From: Marinospirillum celere
Lineage (GTDB): Bacteria > Pseudomonadota > Gammaproteobacteria > Pseudomonadales > Halomonadaceae
Direction: 5' to 3'
Length of the DNA stretch: 64,000 nucleotides
NCBI RefSeq assembly: GCF_900112235.1
Contig: NZ_FOLH01000002.1
Span: 310,001-374,000, forward strand
The translations under genes and the position numbers were made by a program. Shown piece by piece: positions 19,288 through 29,897 of this stretch. The notes under the pieces were generated by a model. It made no database searches, was not told the origin of the DNA, and saw only the letters and a program-made list of their open reading frames with translations. Positions within the stretch are counted from its first letter, which is position 1, and each line of letters starts with the position of its first letter.

Positions 19288-20106
19288 ATGACCGAAAATC
19301 TTGCCGTAGTAGAAGATCTGCACTTTTCACGCGCGGCGACTCCTATATTTTCTGGAGTTAATCTGCGGGTCAGGCGTGGCCAGATCACGGCTGTGATGGG
19401 CCCCAGTGGCACAGGTAAAACCACTCTGCTTAAATTGCTGGGTGGTCAGTTGCAGCCTGCTTCCGGCAAGATCAGTGTTTTTGATCAGGAAGTGGCCCGC
19501 CTGGAACGCAGTGCCTTGTTTAAGTTACGCAGCCGTATGGGCATGTTGTTTCAGTCAGGGGCGCTTTTTACGGATATGAGTGTTTATGAAAATGTGGCCT
19601 TTCCTCTGCGAGTGCATACTGACTTACCGGAAACCATGGTCCGGGACCTGGTTCTGATCAAGCTGGAAGCCGTGGGCCTGCGTGGGGCAAGAGACTTGAT
19701 GCCTGCCGAGCTTTCCGGGGGGATGACCAGGCGGGTAGCCTTGGCCAGAGCCATCGCTCTGGACCCTGAACTCTTGATGTATGATGAACCCTTTGTAGGC
19801 CAGGATCCCATCTCTATGGGCGTGCTGGTTCAGTTGATTAAACGTTTGAACCAGGTGCTGGGTTTGACGTCCATTATTGTTTCCCATGATATAGGTGAAA
19901 CCCTGTCGATTGCAGATTATGCCTATATTCTTTCGGGCGGTCGGGTGATTGCCGAAGGTACACCAGCAGAACTGGAAGCCAGCAAGCAAGCAGAGGTGCG
20001 CCAGTTCGTTGGTGGCTTGCCCGATGGCCCTGTACCTTTTCACTACCCGGCAGCAGATTTTTCAGAAGATCTTTTTGGCATTGCTAAGGAAGCGGATCAT
20101 GCTTGA
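19288..20106 (+). CDS. mlaF: lipid asymmetry ABC transporter ATPase MlaF
   Basis: MlaF is the ATPase of the MlaFEDB complex that keeps phospholipids out of the outer leaflet of the outer membrane. The 272-residue protein has Walker [10 protein letters not shown] at 38-46, the signature [10 protein letters not shown] near 143 and Walker [13 protein letters not shown] near 160. I prefer ATG 19288 to the in-frame TTG at 19279. It is the first gene of mlaFEDCB-ibaG and overlaps mlaE by 8 nt. Confidence 0.96.
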   Translation: MTENLAVVEDLHFSRAATPIFSGVNLRVRRGQITAVMGPSGTGKTTLLKLLGGQLQPASGKISVFDQEVARLERSALFKLRSRMGMLFQSGALFTDMSVYENVAFPLRVHTDLPETMVRDLVLIKLEAVGLRGARDLMPAELSGGMTRRVALARAIALDPELLMYDEPFVGQDPISMGVLVQLIKRLNQVLGLTSIIVSHDIGETLSIADYAYILSGGRVIAEGTPAELEASKQAEVRQFVGGLPDGPVPFHYPAADFSEDLFGIAKEADHA

Positions 20107-20881
20107 CTTGCTGGCAGGCTTGGGAAGGAAGCAGTTGGATATTCTGGCTGCCTTGGGGCGATCCGGGATTTTTATCTTCCAATCACTGGTGGGTTGGCCC
20201 AAGTCAACCGAAGCCCTGAGTTTATGGGTGCGACAGGTTTATTCTATCGGTGTTCTGTCGCTGATTATTATTGTAGTTTCCGGGCTCTTTATCGGGATGG
20301 TGCTGGCACTTCAGGGTTATACCATTCTGGTTGATTTTGGTGCTGAACAGGCTTTGGGTCAGATGGTTGCCTTAAGTTTGACTCGCGAGCTGGCTCCTGT
20401 TGTTGCCGCTCTGCTGTTTGCAGGTCGGGCAGGTTCAGCTCTGACCGCTGAAATTGGCTTGATGAAAGCCACTGAACAGCTTTCCAGTATGGAAATGATC
20501 GGTGTTGATCCGCTCAAGCGGATTGTTGCTCCAAGATTGTTGGCCGGTTTTTTTGCGTTGCCTTTGCTAACCCTGGTTTTTGCCATGGTTGGTGTTGGTG
20601 GTGGCTGGTTAGTGGGTGTTGACTGGCTGGGTGTTGATGGTGGCGCTTTTTGGAGCAACATGCAGTCTGCGGTTGGTTTTCAGCAGGATGTCATTAACGG
20701 GGTTATTAAGAGTCTGGTGTTTGCTCTGGCAGTAACCTGGATAGCGGTTTTTCAGGGCTATGATCTGGTGCCGACTTCCGAAGGTATCAGCAGGGCAACC
20801 ACAAAAACGGTTGTTTACTCATCACTGGTCATCTTGGGTCTGGACTTTATCCTGACTGCCTTGATGTTCAGCAATATTTGA
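20099..20881 (+). CDS. mlaE: lipid asymmetry ABC transporter permease MlaE
   Basis: MlaE is the permease of MlaFEDB. The 260-residue protein has about five membrane helices and the MlaE family core: [54 protein letters not shown] and [19 protein letters not shown] start at ATG 20099, which overlaps the mlaF stop; a longer open frame upstream only translates the mlaF region out of frame. Confidence 0.96.
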   Translation: MLDLLAGLGRKQLDILAALGRSGIFIFQSLVGWPKSTEALSLWVRQVYSIGVLSLIIIVVSGLFIGMVLALQGYTILVDFGAEQALGQMVALSLTRELAPVVAALLFAGRAGSALTAEIGLMKATEQLSSMEMIGVDPLKRIVAPRLLAGFFALPLLTLVFAMVGVGGGWLVGVDWLGVDGGAFWSNMQSAVGFQQDVINGVIKSLVFALAVTWIAVFQGYDLVPTSEGISRATTKTVVYSSLVILGLDFILTALMFSNI

Positions 20882-20894
20882 AGGGAGTAGATGG

Positions 20895-21359
20895 ATGCCT
20901 AAGCAGCGCTGGGTCGAGATTTCTGTAGGCGGTTTTATGCTACTGGGGATTCTGGCTCTGGTTTTTATGGCTTTGAAAGTGAGCGGTTTGACTATGAATG
21001 CCGATCGAAACAGCTTTCAGGTTGAAGCCTATTTTGGTGATATTGGTGGCTTAAAGCCAAGATCCAAGGTCACACTAGCCGGAGTAACCGTGGGTCGGGT
21101 TGCCGCTATCGAGCTGGATGAAGAATGGTTTGAAGCCAGGGTTGTTCTGGAAATGAATTCCAGTCTCCAGGGTAAACTCAGCAAGGATACGGCTGCCGCC
21201 ATCCAAACAGCCGGCCTCTTGGGTGATAACTATATCAGCCTGACTCCAGGAATCGAAGACGAGATGCTGGGCCCTGGAGACACGCTGCGGGATACCCAGT
21301 CGGCACTTATTTTGGAACAGCTGATCAATCAGTTTATTACCAACTCCTCGAGGGATTAA
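20895..21359 (+). CDS. mlaD: MCE-domain lipid-binding protein MlaD
   Basis: MlaD forms a periplasmic hexameric ring on the MlaFE complex and passes phospholipid to or from MlaC. The 154-residue protein has one N-terminal membrane helix (about residues 9-29, VGGFMLLGILALVFMAL) and a single MCE domain with YFGDIGGLKPRSKVTLAGVTVGRV and the conserved AAIQTAGLLGDNYISLTPG. GGGAG-type ribosome binding sequence precedes the ATG. Confidence 0.95.
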   Translation: MPKQRWVEISVGGFMLLGILALVFMALKVSGLTMNADRNSFQVEAYFGDIGGLKPRSKVTLAGVTVGRVAAIELDEEWFEARVVLEMNSSLQGKLSKDTAAAIQTAGLLGDNYISLTPGIEDEMLGPGDTLRDTQSALILEQLINQFITNSSRD

Positions 21360-21361
21360 CT

Positions 21362-21997
21362 ATGTTTAAACCCGCGTACTTGTTACTGCTGCTTTGCTTT
21401 TTGGTCGTGCCTGCGCAGGCGGGAACTTCAGCTTCCCATCAGGTGGTTGAAGCCGGTATCGAAGCTTTAACCAAAGCTTTTGAAGAAAATCGCGGCAGTT
21501 TTGAAGAAGACCCGGACATTCTTTACAAAGCTCTCTCGGACGCAATGGAGCCCTATGTGGATTTTCGCTACATCAGCGCCCGGGTTATGGGCGGGCGTTA
21601 TTTTCGGGCGGCCTCACCTGAACAGCGCTCACGTTTTGCCCGGGTTTTTCAGAAAACGCTGGTTAGGACCTTTGGTCAGGGCTTGATGAATTTTGATTAC
21701 CGCGAATTTGATTTGCAGTTTCGGGAAACAGCCAGTCGTCATGAAGACCAGGATAATGTGGAGTTGGAAGTCGTCGCTCAAGACGGGCAGCGTTATCCGG
21801 TTGTCTTTACACTTCGCAAGAGTAACGACGAGTGGAAGGTGATCAACCTGATCGTCAATGGCGTCAACCTGGGTTTGACCTTCAATAGCCAGTTTGACCG
21901 GGCCATGCGTGAGCATCGCAGAGACTTTGATCGTGTTATTGACCAGTGGTCACCGGATGCAGCTCTGGAAGAAATTCAGGAAGAAGCCGAATCATGA
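21362..21997 (+). CDS. mlaC: periplasmic phospholipid-binding protein MlaC
   Basis: MlaC shuttles phospholipids between MlaD and the outer-membrane MlaA complex. The 211-residue precursor begins with a signal peptide (YLLLLLCFLVVPAQA, cleavage near residue 20) and has the Tol-Toluene tolerance (MlaC) domain: PYVDFRYISARVMGGRYFRAASPEQRSRF and VFTLRKSNDEWKVINLIVNGVNLG. It starts 2 bp after mlaD and its stop overlaps mlaB by ATGA. Confidence 0.95.
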   Translation: MFKPAYLLLLLCFLVVPAQAGTSASHQVVEAGIEALTKAFEENRGSFEEDPDILYKALSDAMEPYVDFRYISARVMGGRYFRAASPEQRSRFARVFQKTLVRTFGQGLMNFDYREFDLQFRETASRHEDQDNVELEVVAQDGQRYPVVFTLRKSNDEWKVINLIVNGVNLGLTFNSQFDRAMREHRRDFDRVIDQWSPDAALEEIQEEAES

Positions 21998-22329
21998 AGG
22001 CTTCACCTGAGCTCTTGAACCCTGAGCCTGGGAAATGGGTTCTACAGGGCCAAGTGGGCTTTGAAAACGCTGAGTCCCTGGCCGCAGCTTTGGATATCGA
22101 AGGTGTGCAAAGCTGCAGTATCGACCTTCAAGAAGCAAACGGGGGCGTGGCCCTCTTGTTGGTTTTGCTCTCCTGGTGCCGCCAGGCCAGAGCGGCCCAG
22201 CGGCCTTTGCGCTTTTTAAACGCCAGTGACTCTCTGCTGCGTCTGGTTGTTCTTAGTGACCTGGAATCCCTGCTACCCTTCGAACAGAATGGTAAGCCAG
22301 CTGAATTCAAGGTGTCCCTGGACACCTGA
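21994..22329 (+). CDS. mlaB: STAS-domain protein MlaB
   Basis: MlaB is a small cytoplasmic STAS protein that binds MlaF and is needed for assembly and activity of the transporter. The 111-residue product fits a single STAS domain (GQVGFENAESLAAALD, SCSIDLQEANGGVALLLVLLSW, LRFLNASDSLLRLVVLSDLESLLP). I start at ATG 21994, which overlaps the mlaC stop; this position and the fold pattern are the main evidence because MlaB sequences vary widely. Confidence 0.88.
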   Translation: MKASPELLNPEPGKWVLQGQVGFENAESLAAALDIEGVQSCSIDLQEANGGVALLLVLLSWCRQARAAQRPLRFLNASDSLLRLVVLSDLESLLPFEQNGKPAEFKVSLDT

Positions 22330-22363
22330 TTTCGGTTATCATGCCAGCCAATTTTTAGAATCC

Positions 22364-22380
22364 GCATCCCCAGAGGATGC
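22364..22380 (+). promoter_or_regulatory. small hairpin ahead of ibaG
   Basis: GCATCC (22364-22369) pairs with GGATGC (22375-22380) over a 5-nt loop in the 71-bp mlaB-ibaG gap. No T-run follows. It may affect mRNA processing between the mla genes and ibaG. Confidence 0.4.
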
Positions 22381-22400
22381 TTACTTCATGAGGAAAGTCC

Positions 22401-23935
<1,535 letters not shown>

Positions 23936-23955
23936 ACAAAAAACAGAGATTCAAG

Positions 23956-24609
23956 ATGCCGCAAAGTTTAACTCTGGCTCTTTCCAAAGGGCGCATACTG
24001 GACGATACCCTGCCACTGCTTGCTGCTGCAGGAATTGAGCCTGCTGAAGACATCAAGAAAAGCCGCAAACTGGTTTTTGATACCAATTTGCCGGGTGTTC
24101 GTTTGCTGGTGATTCGTGCAACGGATGTACCCACCTATGTGGAGCTGGGTGCTGCTGACCTGGGTGTTTCCGGCAAGGATGTGCTGATGGAGCATGGTGA
24201 GGCAGGTATGTATGAACCCCTGGACCTGCAAATTGCCGGTTGCCGGCTAATGACTGCCCGAATTAAGGGTGCAGCTGTTCCTGAAGGACGGCGTCGTGTG
24301 GCCACCAAGTTTGTGGGGATTGCCAAGCAATGGTATGCCGAACAGGGTATCCAGGTGGATTTGATCAAGCTTTATGGGGGTATGGAGCTGGCACCCATTA
24401 TGGGGCTTGCCGATGAAATTGTTGATATTGTGGATACCGGCAATACCCTGAGGGCCAATGGTCTTGAGCCCTGCGAACACATCGCCGATATTTCTTCTCG
24501 TTTGGTGGTGAATCAAGCTTCGATGAAAATGAAATACCGCCAAATACAGCCACTGCTGCAACGTCTTGAAAAAGCTGTTGCCGATGTCAATCAGAGAGTT
24601 GAATCATGA
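23956..24609 (+). CDS. hisG: ATP phosphoribosyltransferase, short form HisG
   Basis: HisG condenses ATP and PRPP, the first step of histidine synthesis. At 217 residues it is the short form, which lacks the C-terminal regulatory domain and works with HisZ (not in this window). Family motifs are [18 protein letters not shown] at the start, [15 protein letters not shown] near 63 and the PRPP loop [16 protein letters not shown] near 155. It overlaps hisD by ATGA. Confidence 0.96.
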   Translation: MPQSLTLALSKGRILDDTLPLLAAAGIEPAEDIKKSRKLVFDTNLPGVRLLVIRATDVPTYVELGAADLGVSGKDVLMEHGEAGMYEPLDLQIAGCRLMTARIKGAAVPEGRRRVATKFVGIAKQWYAEQGIQVDLIKLYGGMELAPIMGLADEIVDIVDTGNTLRANGLEPCEHIADISSRLVVNQASMKMKYRQIQPLLQRLEKAVADVNQRVES

Positions 24610-25916
24610 GTGAAGCCCTGGTCATTCGTAAATTAAAAGCTGGTGCCCCTGAATTTGATCGTCAGTTGGAAGAACTCTTGTCCTGGGAAGGTGTTTCCAG
24701 CAAAGAGGTACAGAATTCCGTAGACGAAATTATTCATCAGGTCCGGCAAGAGGGTGATCAGGCCCTGCTGGCCTTGACCCAAAAATTTGATCGTCACCCT
24801 GCAGAGTCCTTTGCTGAGTTGGAAATTTCACAGGACCAGCTTCGCGAAGCCTTTGAGAGCCTTGCTCCTGCCCGGCGTGATGCCCTGAAAGCAGCCGCTG
24901 AACGTATTACCCGTTACCATGAAAAGCAGCAGCAAGAATCCTGGCAATATCGTGAAGCGGATGGGACTCTGTTGGGGCAGCAAATCATGCCTTTGGACCG
25001 CGTCGGTGTGTATGTGCCCGGCGGTAAAGCGGCCTACCCTTCATCAGTATTGATGAATGTTCTGCCTGCAAAGGTGGCTGGGGTTAAAGAAATCATTATG
25101 GTCGCGCCTGCTCCCGAGGGTGAACTCAATCCCCTGGTCTTGGGTGCCGCTTGGCTTGCAGGGGCAACGCGTATGTTTGCTTTGGGTGGAGCCCAGGCCG
25201 TGGCTGCTTTGGCTTATGGAACCGAAAGCGTTCCTGCGGTTGATAAGATTGTTGGGCCCGGCAATATTTTTGTGGCGACCGCCAAGCGAGCGGTTTTTGG
25301 CAAGGTGGGTATCGATATGATTGCCGGTCCATCAGAAATTCTGGTGGTCTGCGATGGTCAAACCAACCCCGATTGGATTGCCATGGATCTCTTTTCTCAG
25401 GCTGAACATGATGAGGATGCCCAGTCGATTTTTGTCACCTGGGATCCTGCGTACCTGGAGCAGGTAGAGGCCAGTATTCAACGACTCTTACCTACCATGG
25501 AAAGAGCCGAAATCATTCGCACTTCGCTACAGGAGAGAGGCGCTCTGATTACTGTGGCTTCTGAGCAGGAAGCTCTGGAGATGATCAATCGGATAGCTCC
25601 TGAGCATTTGGAGCTTTCAGTTGAAGATCCGCAAAAATGGTTGCCCGAAATACGCCATGCTGGAGCCATTTTTATGGGTCGCTATACGGCTGAGGCGGTG
25701 GGTGATTACTGTGCTGGCCCTAACCATGTGCTGCCGACTTCAGGAACGGCTCGTTTTTCATCGCCCTTGGGTGTCTATGATTTTCAGAAGCGCTCATCCT
25801 TAATCTTCTGTTCACCTGAAGGAGCGAGTGAACTAGGCAAGATCGCAGGAGAGCTTGCTGATGGTGAGTCCTTGACGGCCCACGCCCGTTCTGCCCGCTA
25901 TCGGGTCAAAGACTAG
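24606..25916 (+). CDS. hisD: histidinol dehydrogenase
   Basis: HisD is a zinc-dependent NAD enzyme that oxidises L-histidinol to histidine in two steps. The 436-residue protein shows [23 protein letters not shown], the zinc/catalytic region [10 protein letters not shown], the catalytic IAPEHLEL histidine and [23 protein letters not shown]. In Pseudomonas-type genomes hisC usually follows; here hisD ends directly against the convergent protease gene, and the two TAG stops share the palindrome CTAG. Confidence 0.97.
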   Translation: MSEALVIRKLKAGAPEFDRQLEELLSWEGVSSKEVQNSVDEIIHQVRQEGDQALLALTQKFDRHPAESFAELEISQDQLREAFESLAPARRDALKAAAERITRYHEKQQQESWQYREADGTLLGQQIMPLDRVGVYVPGGKAAYPSSVLMNVLPAKVAGVKEIIMVAPAPEGELNPLVLGAAWLAGATRMFALGGAQAVAALAYGTESVPAVDKIVGPGNIFVATAKRAVFGKVGIDMIAGPSEILVVCDGQTNPDWIAMDLFSQAEHDEDAQSIFVTWDPAYLEQVEASIQRLLPTMERAEIIRTSLQERGALITVASEQEALEMINRIAPEHLELSVEDPQKWLPEIRHAGAIFMGRYTAEAVGDYCAGPNHVLPTSGTARFSSPLGVYDFQKRSSLIFCSPEGASELGKIAGELADGESLTAHARSARYRVKD

Positions 25917-27085
25917 CGACGATTTTCCTGAGAAGGGCGTTGGCGAACCCGTGCACGAACTTCCCGGGTTTCGCCATCGCGTAGAATACCCAGTCTGGCT
26001 GTGCTGTCGGGACGCAAGCGGGCAATATAATTAATGGTATCCCGAGCAGTGGTGACCGGCTGGCCATTGATTTCCAGCAGCAAGTCCCCTGGCTGCAGGC
26101 CCGCTTGATGGGCAGGCCCATTGCGTTGCAGTCCAGCAACCAGAAGACCCTGAACCGTTTCCAGGTTTAAAGAGCTGGCCAATCCGGGAGTTAACTCCTG
26201 GACTTCTACGCCCAGCCAGCCGCGAATCACAAACCCTTCATTGATTAAATCTAACATGATTTCTCTGGCCAGATTCGATGGAATGGCAAAGCCTATACCC
26301 TGAGATCCGCCTGAGCGACTGAAAATGGCAGTGTTGATACCCAGCAGCTGTCCATAGGGGTTGATCAGAGCGCCGCCTGAGTTCCCTGGGTTGATAGCCG
26401 CATCCGTTTGAATAAAATCTTCGTAGGTGTTGATGCCCAGGCTACTGCGTCCCAAAGCACTGACAATGCCCTGGGTGACGGTTTGCCCCACACCAAAGGG
26501 GTTGCCTATTGCCAGGACGACATCACCCACTTCAAGCGTATCTGAAGAGGCCAAACTGATGGCCGGTAGATTATCCAGTTCGATTTTTAGGACGGCCAGG
26601 TCAGATTCAGCATCGCTGCCAATGATGCGCGCAAAGGTTTCACGTCCATCACGCAAGGCGACGCGGATTTCATCGGCATCCTGGACCACATGGTGATTAG
26701 TGAGCAGATAGCCTTCGCTACTGACCAGGACTCCCGAGCCCAAGCTGGATTGCATACGTTGTTGGCGCGGTAGGGTGTCATCACCAAAAAAATGTCTGAA
26801 AAAGGGGTCGTTCAGAAAAGGGTTCAACTGCTGTTGAATGACCTTGGTGGTATAGATGTTAACAACCGAGGGTGCTGCTTGACGGACCGCCTGGGCATAG
26901 GAAACCGGCCCTTGCTGACGCGGGATAAGCAAGGGTTCACTCGCCATAACTTCAGCCTGAACCTGGCTGCTACTTTGGGACTCACCTCCCTGACCGGCTA
27001 GTTCGGGAAAGACTTGGAGTAAGAGGAGTCCCAATAACAAGCCGGTTAGTAGTGGCCAAATGAGTGAGGGCTTCAGAAAACGCAT
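25913..27085 (-). CDS. degS: DegS/AlgW-type periplasmic serine protease
   Basis: This HtrA-family protease has an N-terminal membrane anchor (about residues 8-28), a trypsin-like domain and one C-terminal PDZ domain, the layout of DegS/AlgW, which cleave the anti-sigma factor RseA/MucA when misfolded outer-membrane proteins bind the PDZ domain. The triad is visible in LTNHHVVQ (His), ESDLAVLKI (Asp) and [11 protein letters not shown] (Ser). I chose ATG 27085 (390 residues), which places the anchor at the usual distance; the frame is open for 31 more codons. A two-PDZ DegP is excluded by length. It is divergent from the Nif3-like gene. Confidence 0.93.
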   Translation of the reverse strand: MRFLKPSLIWPLLTGLLLGLLLLQVFPELAGQGGESQSSSQVQAEVMASEPLLIPRQQGPVSYAQAVRQAAPSVVNIYTTKVIQQQLNPFLNDPFFRHFFGDDTLPRQQRMQSSLGSGVLVSSEGYLLTNHHVVQDADEIRVALRDGRETFARIIGSDAESDLAVLKIELDNLPAISLASSDTLEVGDVVLAIGNPFGVGQTVTQGIVSALGRSSLGINTYEDFIQTDAAINPGNSGGALINPYGQLLGINTAIFSRSGGSQGIGFAIPSNLAREIMLDLINEGFVIRGWLGVEVQELTPGLASSLNLETVQGLLVAGLQRNGPAHQAGLQPGDLLLEINGQPVTTARDTINYIARLRPDSTARLGILRDGETREVRARVRQRPSQENRR

Positions 27086-27190
27086 CTGGGGTGGATCTCC
27101 GCCAAAAAAACCCAATAAGATTACTACAAATTTGTTCGCTTCGCTTGTATCTTGGGAAGAGTTATCAAATAACATCAATTGAGGATCAGT

Positions 27191-27949
27191 ATGAGTGTTA
27201 AGTTAACCAGCCTGGTTGAGCGCCTTAATCAACTTTTAGAACCGACCAACTTTAAAGACTACTCACCCAATGGTTTGCAGGTTGAAGGGTGTTCTGAGGT
27301 TCGACGCCTGGTGACCGGAGTAACTGCTAGCCAAGCCCTGATTGATCAAGCTATCCAACGAAAAGCTGATGCTCTACTGGTTCATCATGGCTATTTCTGG
27401 AAAGGTGAGCCCGAGCCTTTGACGGGTATGAAAGGTCGCAGAATCAAAAGCTTGATGCAGGAAGGAATCAGTCTGCTTGCCTATCATCTGCCGTTGGATG
27501 CCCACCCCGAAGTGGGAAACAACACGCAATTGGCAAGGCTTCTGGGAATTGAAATCAAAGGCTTGATGGACTCGCCAAGCTGGCCTTTGGGTCAGCACGG
27601 TGAATTACCATCCGCTGTTTCCAGTGACGAGTTTAAAAAGTTGCTGGAACTTAAACTAAAGCGTAAACCTTTGCATATTGCTGGACACAGCAGGCCGCTG
27701 CGTACTTTTGCTTGGTGTACTGGCTCTGCTGAAGGCGGTATTTTTCGGGCAGCTGAACTGGGTGTTGATGCCTATATTAGCGGTGAAATTAGTGAAAAAA
27801 CCGTTCATGAAGCGCGAGAGCTGGGGATTGATTATTTTGCTGCAGGTCACCATGCCACTGAGCGCTATGGTGTTAAAGCTTTGGGTGAGTGGGTTGCAGG
27901 TCAGACTTCGATAGAAGTGGAGTTTATTGATATTGATAACCCGGTATAA
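27191..27949 (+). CDS. ybgI: Nif3-like dinuclear metal protein (YbgI family)
   Basis: Nif3/YbgI proteins form toroidal hexamers with a two-metal site. E. coli YbgI is widely conserved but its reaction is not settled (proposed as a GTP cyclohydrolase-like or metal-chaperone-like protein). The 252-residue protein has the metal-ligand motifs LLVHHGYFW near residue 62, YHLPLDAH near 98 and AGHHATERYG near 220. I chose ATG 27191, preceded by GAGGA at 5 nt, over an upstream TTG. In related genomes it lies beside degS and petABC, as here. Confidence 0.93.
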   Translation: MSVKLTSLVERLNQLLEPTNFKDYSPNGLQVEGCSEVRRLVTGVTASQALIDQAIQRKADALLVHHGYFWKGEPEPLTGMKGRRIKSLMQEGISLLAYHLPLDAHPEVGNNTQLARLLGIEIKGLMDSPSWPLGQHGELPSAVSSDEFKKLLELKLKRKPLHIAGHSRPLRTFAWCTGSAEGGIFRAAELGVDAYISGEISEKTVHEARELGIDYFAAGHHATERYGVKALGEWVAGQTSIEVEFIDIDNPV

Positions 27950-27961
27950 GGCCGGGTTATC
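27935..27961. terminator. perfect 10-bp hairpin between ybgI and zapG
   Basis: GATAACCCGG (27935-27944) pairs exactly with CCGGGTTATC (27952-27961). The ybgI stop codon TAA lies inside the 7-nt loop. The genes are convergent, so the hairpin forms in both transcripts, but no T-run follows on either strand. Confidence 0.6.
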
Positions 27962-27972
27962 GCTAATGAAGA

Positions 27973-28437
27973 TTAGTTGCGCGGTGGCTCAAAGACTTCT
28001 GGTTTCAGTCCATAGTCTTCAGAAAGAGTGCCTCGACTCGTTCCAGCAGCATAATCACGTGGGGGTTCTACAGGCTTTTTCACTGGATCAGTCGGTGCAT
28101 CCAGTTCCTCATTATCAGCTTCGCTTTCTGCTTGATTGGTTAAGCGCTTGATCACGCTTTCATCATCACAAAGGTGCTTGGCATCTTTGCGAACCTGATC
28201 TTGCATATCATCCAACTGCTTGCTGAGTGAAGCTAAGCCATCAGCGGTGCGGGAGAAGTGATCGTTCAGCCCCTCTCTTAGCTGGTTGACTTCCAGTTCC
28301 CGTTCGGTCAACTGGTGGCGGATTTTGATGCTATGCGCCACGTTGGCATTCATCAGGTGGTAAGCTAGCGCCCCCAAACCTGCACCAAGAATAAAAGCAG
28401 TAATAACAAAAACCCACTGGGTATCAGCGATATTCAC
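27973..28437 (-). CDS. zapG: inner-membrane protein ZapG (YhcB, DUF1043)
   Basis: ZapG (YhcB) is a division-associated inner-membrane protein linked to cell-wall and phospholipid balance in E. coli. The 154-residue protein has one N-terminal membrane helix (residues about 8-28, VFVITAFILGAGLGALAYHL), a coiled coil (about 35-95) with the family pattern ELEVNQLREGLNDHFSRTADGLASLSKQ, and a disordered C-terminal tail. It is divergent from zapE across 190 bp, a pairing of division-linked genes that is conserved in gammaproteobacteria. Confidence 0.92.
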   Translation of the reverse strand: MNIADTQWVFVITAFILGAGLGALAYHLMNANVAHSIKIRHQLTERELEVNQLREGLNDHFSRTADGLASLSKQLDDMQDQVRKDAKHLCDDESVIKRLTNQAESEADNEELDAPTDPVKKPVEPPRDYAAGTSRGTLSEDYGLKPEVFEPPRN

Positions 28438-28485
28438 AGGTCGCTCCTCAATAACGGCAAGGTGGTTACCTTGTTCTTTAGGGGC

Positions 28486-28516
28486 ATTATATCGGTCTGC
28501 CCGGTCATCTGGTCAA
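28486..28516 (-). promoter_or_regulatory. candidate sigma-70 promoter of zapG
   Basis: On the minus strand TTGACC (28511-28516) and a perfect TATAAT (28486-28491) are separated by 19 bp, about 50 bp upstream of the zapG start. The hexamers are strong; the spacer is longer than ideal. Confidence 0.55.
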
Positions 28517-28559
28517 GGCTTGCAGGCCTACAACTTAAGCAGGGTAGCCAGAGGTGGGG

Positions 28560-28589
28560 TTGGGAGATGGAGTAGGCCTAGCGTATAAT
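28560..28589 (+). promoter_or_regulatory. candidate sigma-70 promoter of zapE
   Basis: TTGGGA (28560-28565) and a perfect TATAAT (28584-28589) are separated by 18 bp, 39 bp upstream of the zapE ATG. Confidence 0.6.
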
Positions 28590-28628
28590 CGCCGGATTTT
28601 TAGTTGGCAAGCAAAAGGTAAAAGTCCT

Positions 28629-29717
28629 ATGACGCCGATGGAGCGCTATCAGGAAGACCTGAAACGGGATGATTTTAAGTCAGACCCGGCTCAGAAAATG
28701 GCTGTTGAACACCTACAGAGATTGCATGATGAGCTGATTGCACACAAGCCTGCGGCTGGTGGCTTTTTGTCGCGGCTAACCGGCAAGAAAAGCAAGCAGC
28801 CAGTGCGCGGCTTATATTTCTGGGGTGGCGTGGGTCGCGGCAAGACCTACTTGGTGGATACCTTCTTTGATACTCTGCCCTTCCAGGAAAAGCTGCGTAC
28901 CCATTTTCACCGCTTTATGCAGCGGGTGCATGCTGAATTGAAAAAGCATGATGGCCAATCTGATCCCCTAAAGCTGGTTGCCAAGCAACTGGCAAGTGAG
29001 TTTCGGGTGCTCTGCCTGGATGAGTTTTTCGTCAAGGATATTACCGATGCGATGATCCTCGGTAACCTGATGGATGCCTTGTTCAGTGAAGGAGTCACGC
29101 TGGTGACGACGTCTAATATTGAGCCGGACGGACTCTATAAAGATGGCTTGCAGCGTGCTCGTTTTTTACCGGCAATCGATTTACTAAAAAAGTACACCCT
29201 GGTTGTCAATGTGGACAGTGGGGTGGACTACCGGCTTCGAGCTTTGAGTCAGGCCGAAATCTATCACTGGCCTCTGGATGCTGAAGCCGACCTGAGCCTT
29301 AACCGGAGCTTTGAAAGCGTGGTGATGGTTGAGGGCGAGAGAGACCTCAGTATCGATATTAATGGCCGTCCCATTAAAGCCAAACGTTGTCATGATCATG
29401 TCGCCTGGTTTGATTTTCATGAGCTGTGTGATGGGCCGCGTAGCCAGTACGACTACATTGAACTATCAAAAATTTTTCATACCGTGCTGCTTTCCAATGT
29501 GCCTCAGCTGGGCCGTGAAAAAGATGACCAAACCCGCCGTTTTATCAATCTGATTGATGAATTCTACGATCGCAACGTCAAGGTGATCATTTCTGCAGAA
29601 GTCGCCATTGATGAGATTTATACGGGTGGCAATCTTGCTTTTGAAATTGACCGTACCAAAAGTCGCTTGCTGGAAATGCAGTCCCACGAATATTTAGGGC
29701 GCGAGCACAAACCTTAA
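28629..29717 (+). CDS. zapE: cell division ATPase ZapE (AFG1 family)
   Basis: ZapE is an AFG1-like ATPase found late at the constricting Z-ring in E. coli and able to destabilise FtsZ bundles in the presence of ATP. The 362-residue protein has Walker A GGVGRGKTYLVD near residue 73, Walker B CLDEFFVKD near 132 and the family sequences TLVTTSNIEPDGLYKDGLQR and IELSKIFHTVLLSNVP. I start at ATG 28629 (MTPMERYQ), downstream of the candidate promoter; an upstream in-frame codon would fall before the -10 element. Given the unusual FtsZ at 54.3 kb, ZapE is a relevant partner to compare. Confidence 0.95.
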   Translation: MTPMERYQEDLKRDDFKSDPAQKMAVEHLQRLHDELIAHKPAAGGFLSRLTGKKSKQPVRGLYFWGGVGRGKTYLVDTFFDTLPFQEKLRTHFHRFMQRVHAELKKHDGQSDPLKLVAKQLASEFRVLCLDEFFVKDITDAMILGNLMDALFSEGVTLVTTSNIEPDGLYKDGLQRARFLPAIDLLKKYTLVVNVDSGVDYRLRALSQAEIYHWPLDAEADLSLNRSFESVVMVEGERDLSIDINGRPIKAKRCHDHVAWFDFHELCDGPRSQYDYIELSKIFHTVLLSNVPQLGREKDDQTRRFINLIDEFYDRNVKVIISAEVAIDEIYTGGNLAFEIDRTKSRLLEMQSHEYLGREHKP

Positions 29718-29718
29718 C

Positions 29719-29748
29719 TTGTCATCAGGGTTGGTGGTGGGTTAGAAT
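29719..29748 (+). promoter_or_regulatory. candidate promoter of rplM-rpsI
   Basis: TTGTCA (29719-29724) and TAGAAT (29743-29748) are separated by 18 bp; each matches the sigma-70 consensus at 5 of 6 positions. Transcription from here would give a leader of about 140 nt before rplM. Confidence 0.65.
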
Positions 29749-29880
29749 CCGCGCTCCTGAATTTCAGATGAGATTCAGGCAAGCCGTTGTCGTGGCCCTG
29801 GTGTCAGGCAACCCAATAAAAATAGGTAAAGATCAGTGCGATCTGGCACAAGTTCAGCTTGTATCCAAGTCGAGATGATC

Positions 29881-29895
29881 CTACTGAGGCAGTAG
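29881..29895 (+). promoter_or_regulatory. hairpin carrying the rplM ribosome binding site
   Basis: CTACTG (29881-29886) pairs with CAGTAG (29890-29895), leaving AGG as a 3-nt loop, 2 nt before the rplM ATG. The Shine-Dalgarno bases (GAGG) are therefore partly in the loop and partly in the stem. In E. coli the rplM-rpsI operon is reported to be repressed at its leader by L13, so a translational operator here is plausible but unproven. Confidence 0.5.
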
Positions 29896-29897
29896 TA

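Noticed and set aside
19949-20098. 50-codon N-terminal extension of mlaE
   Set aside because: It is an out-of-frame reading of mlaF; the ATG at 20099 gives the standard MlaE start and an 8-nt overlap.
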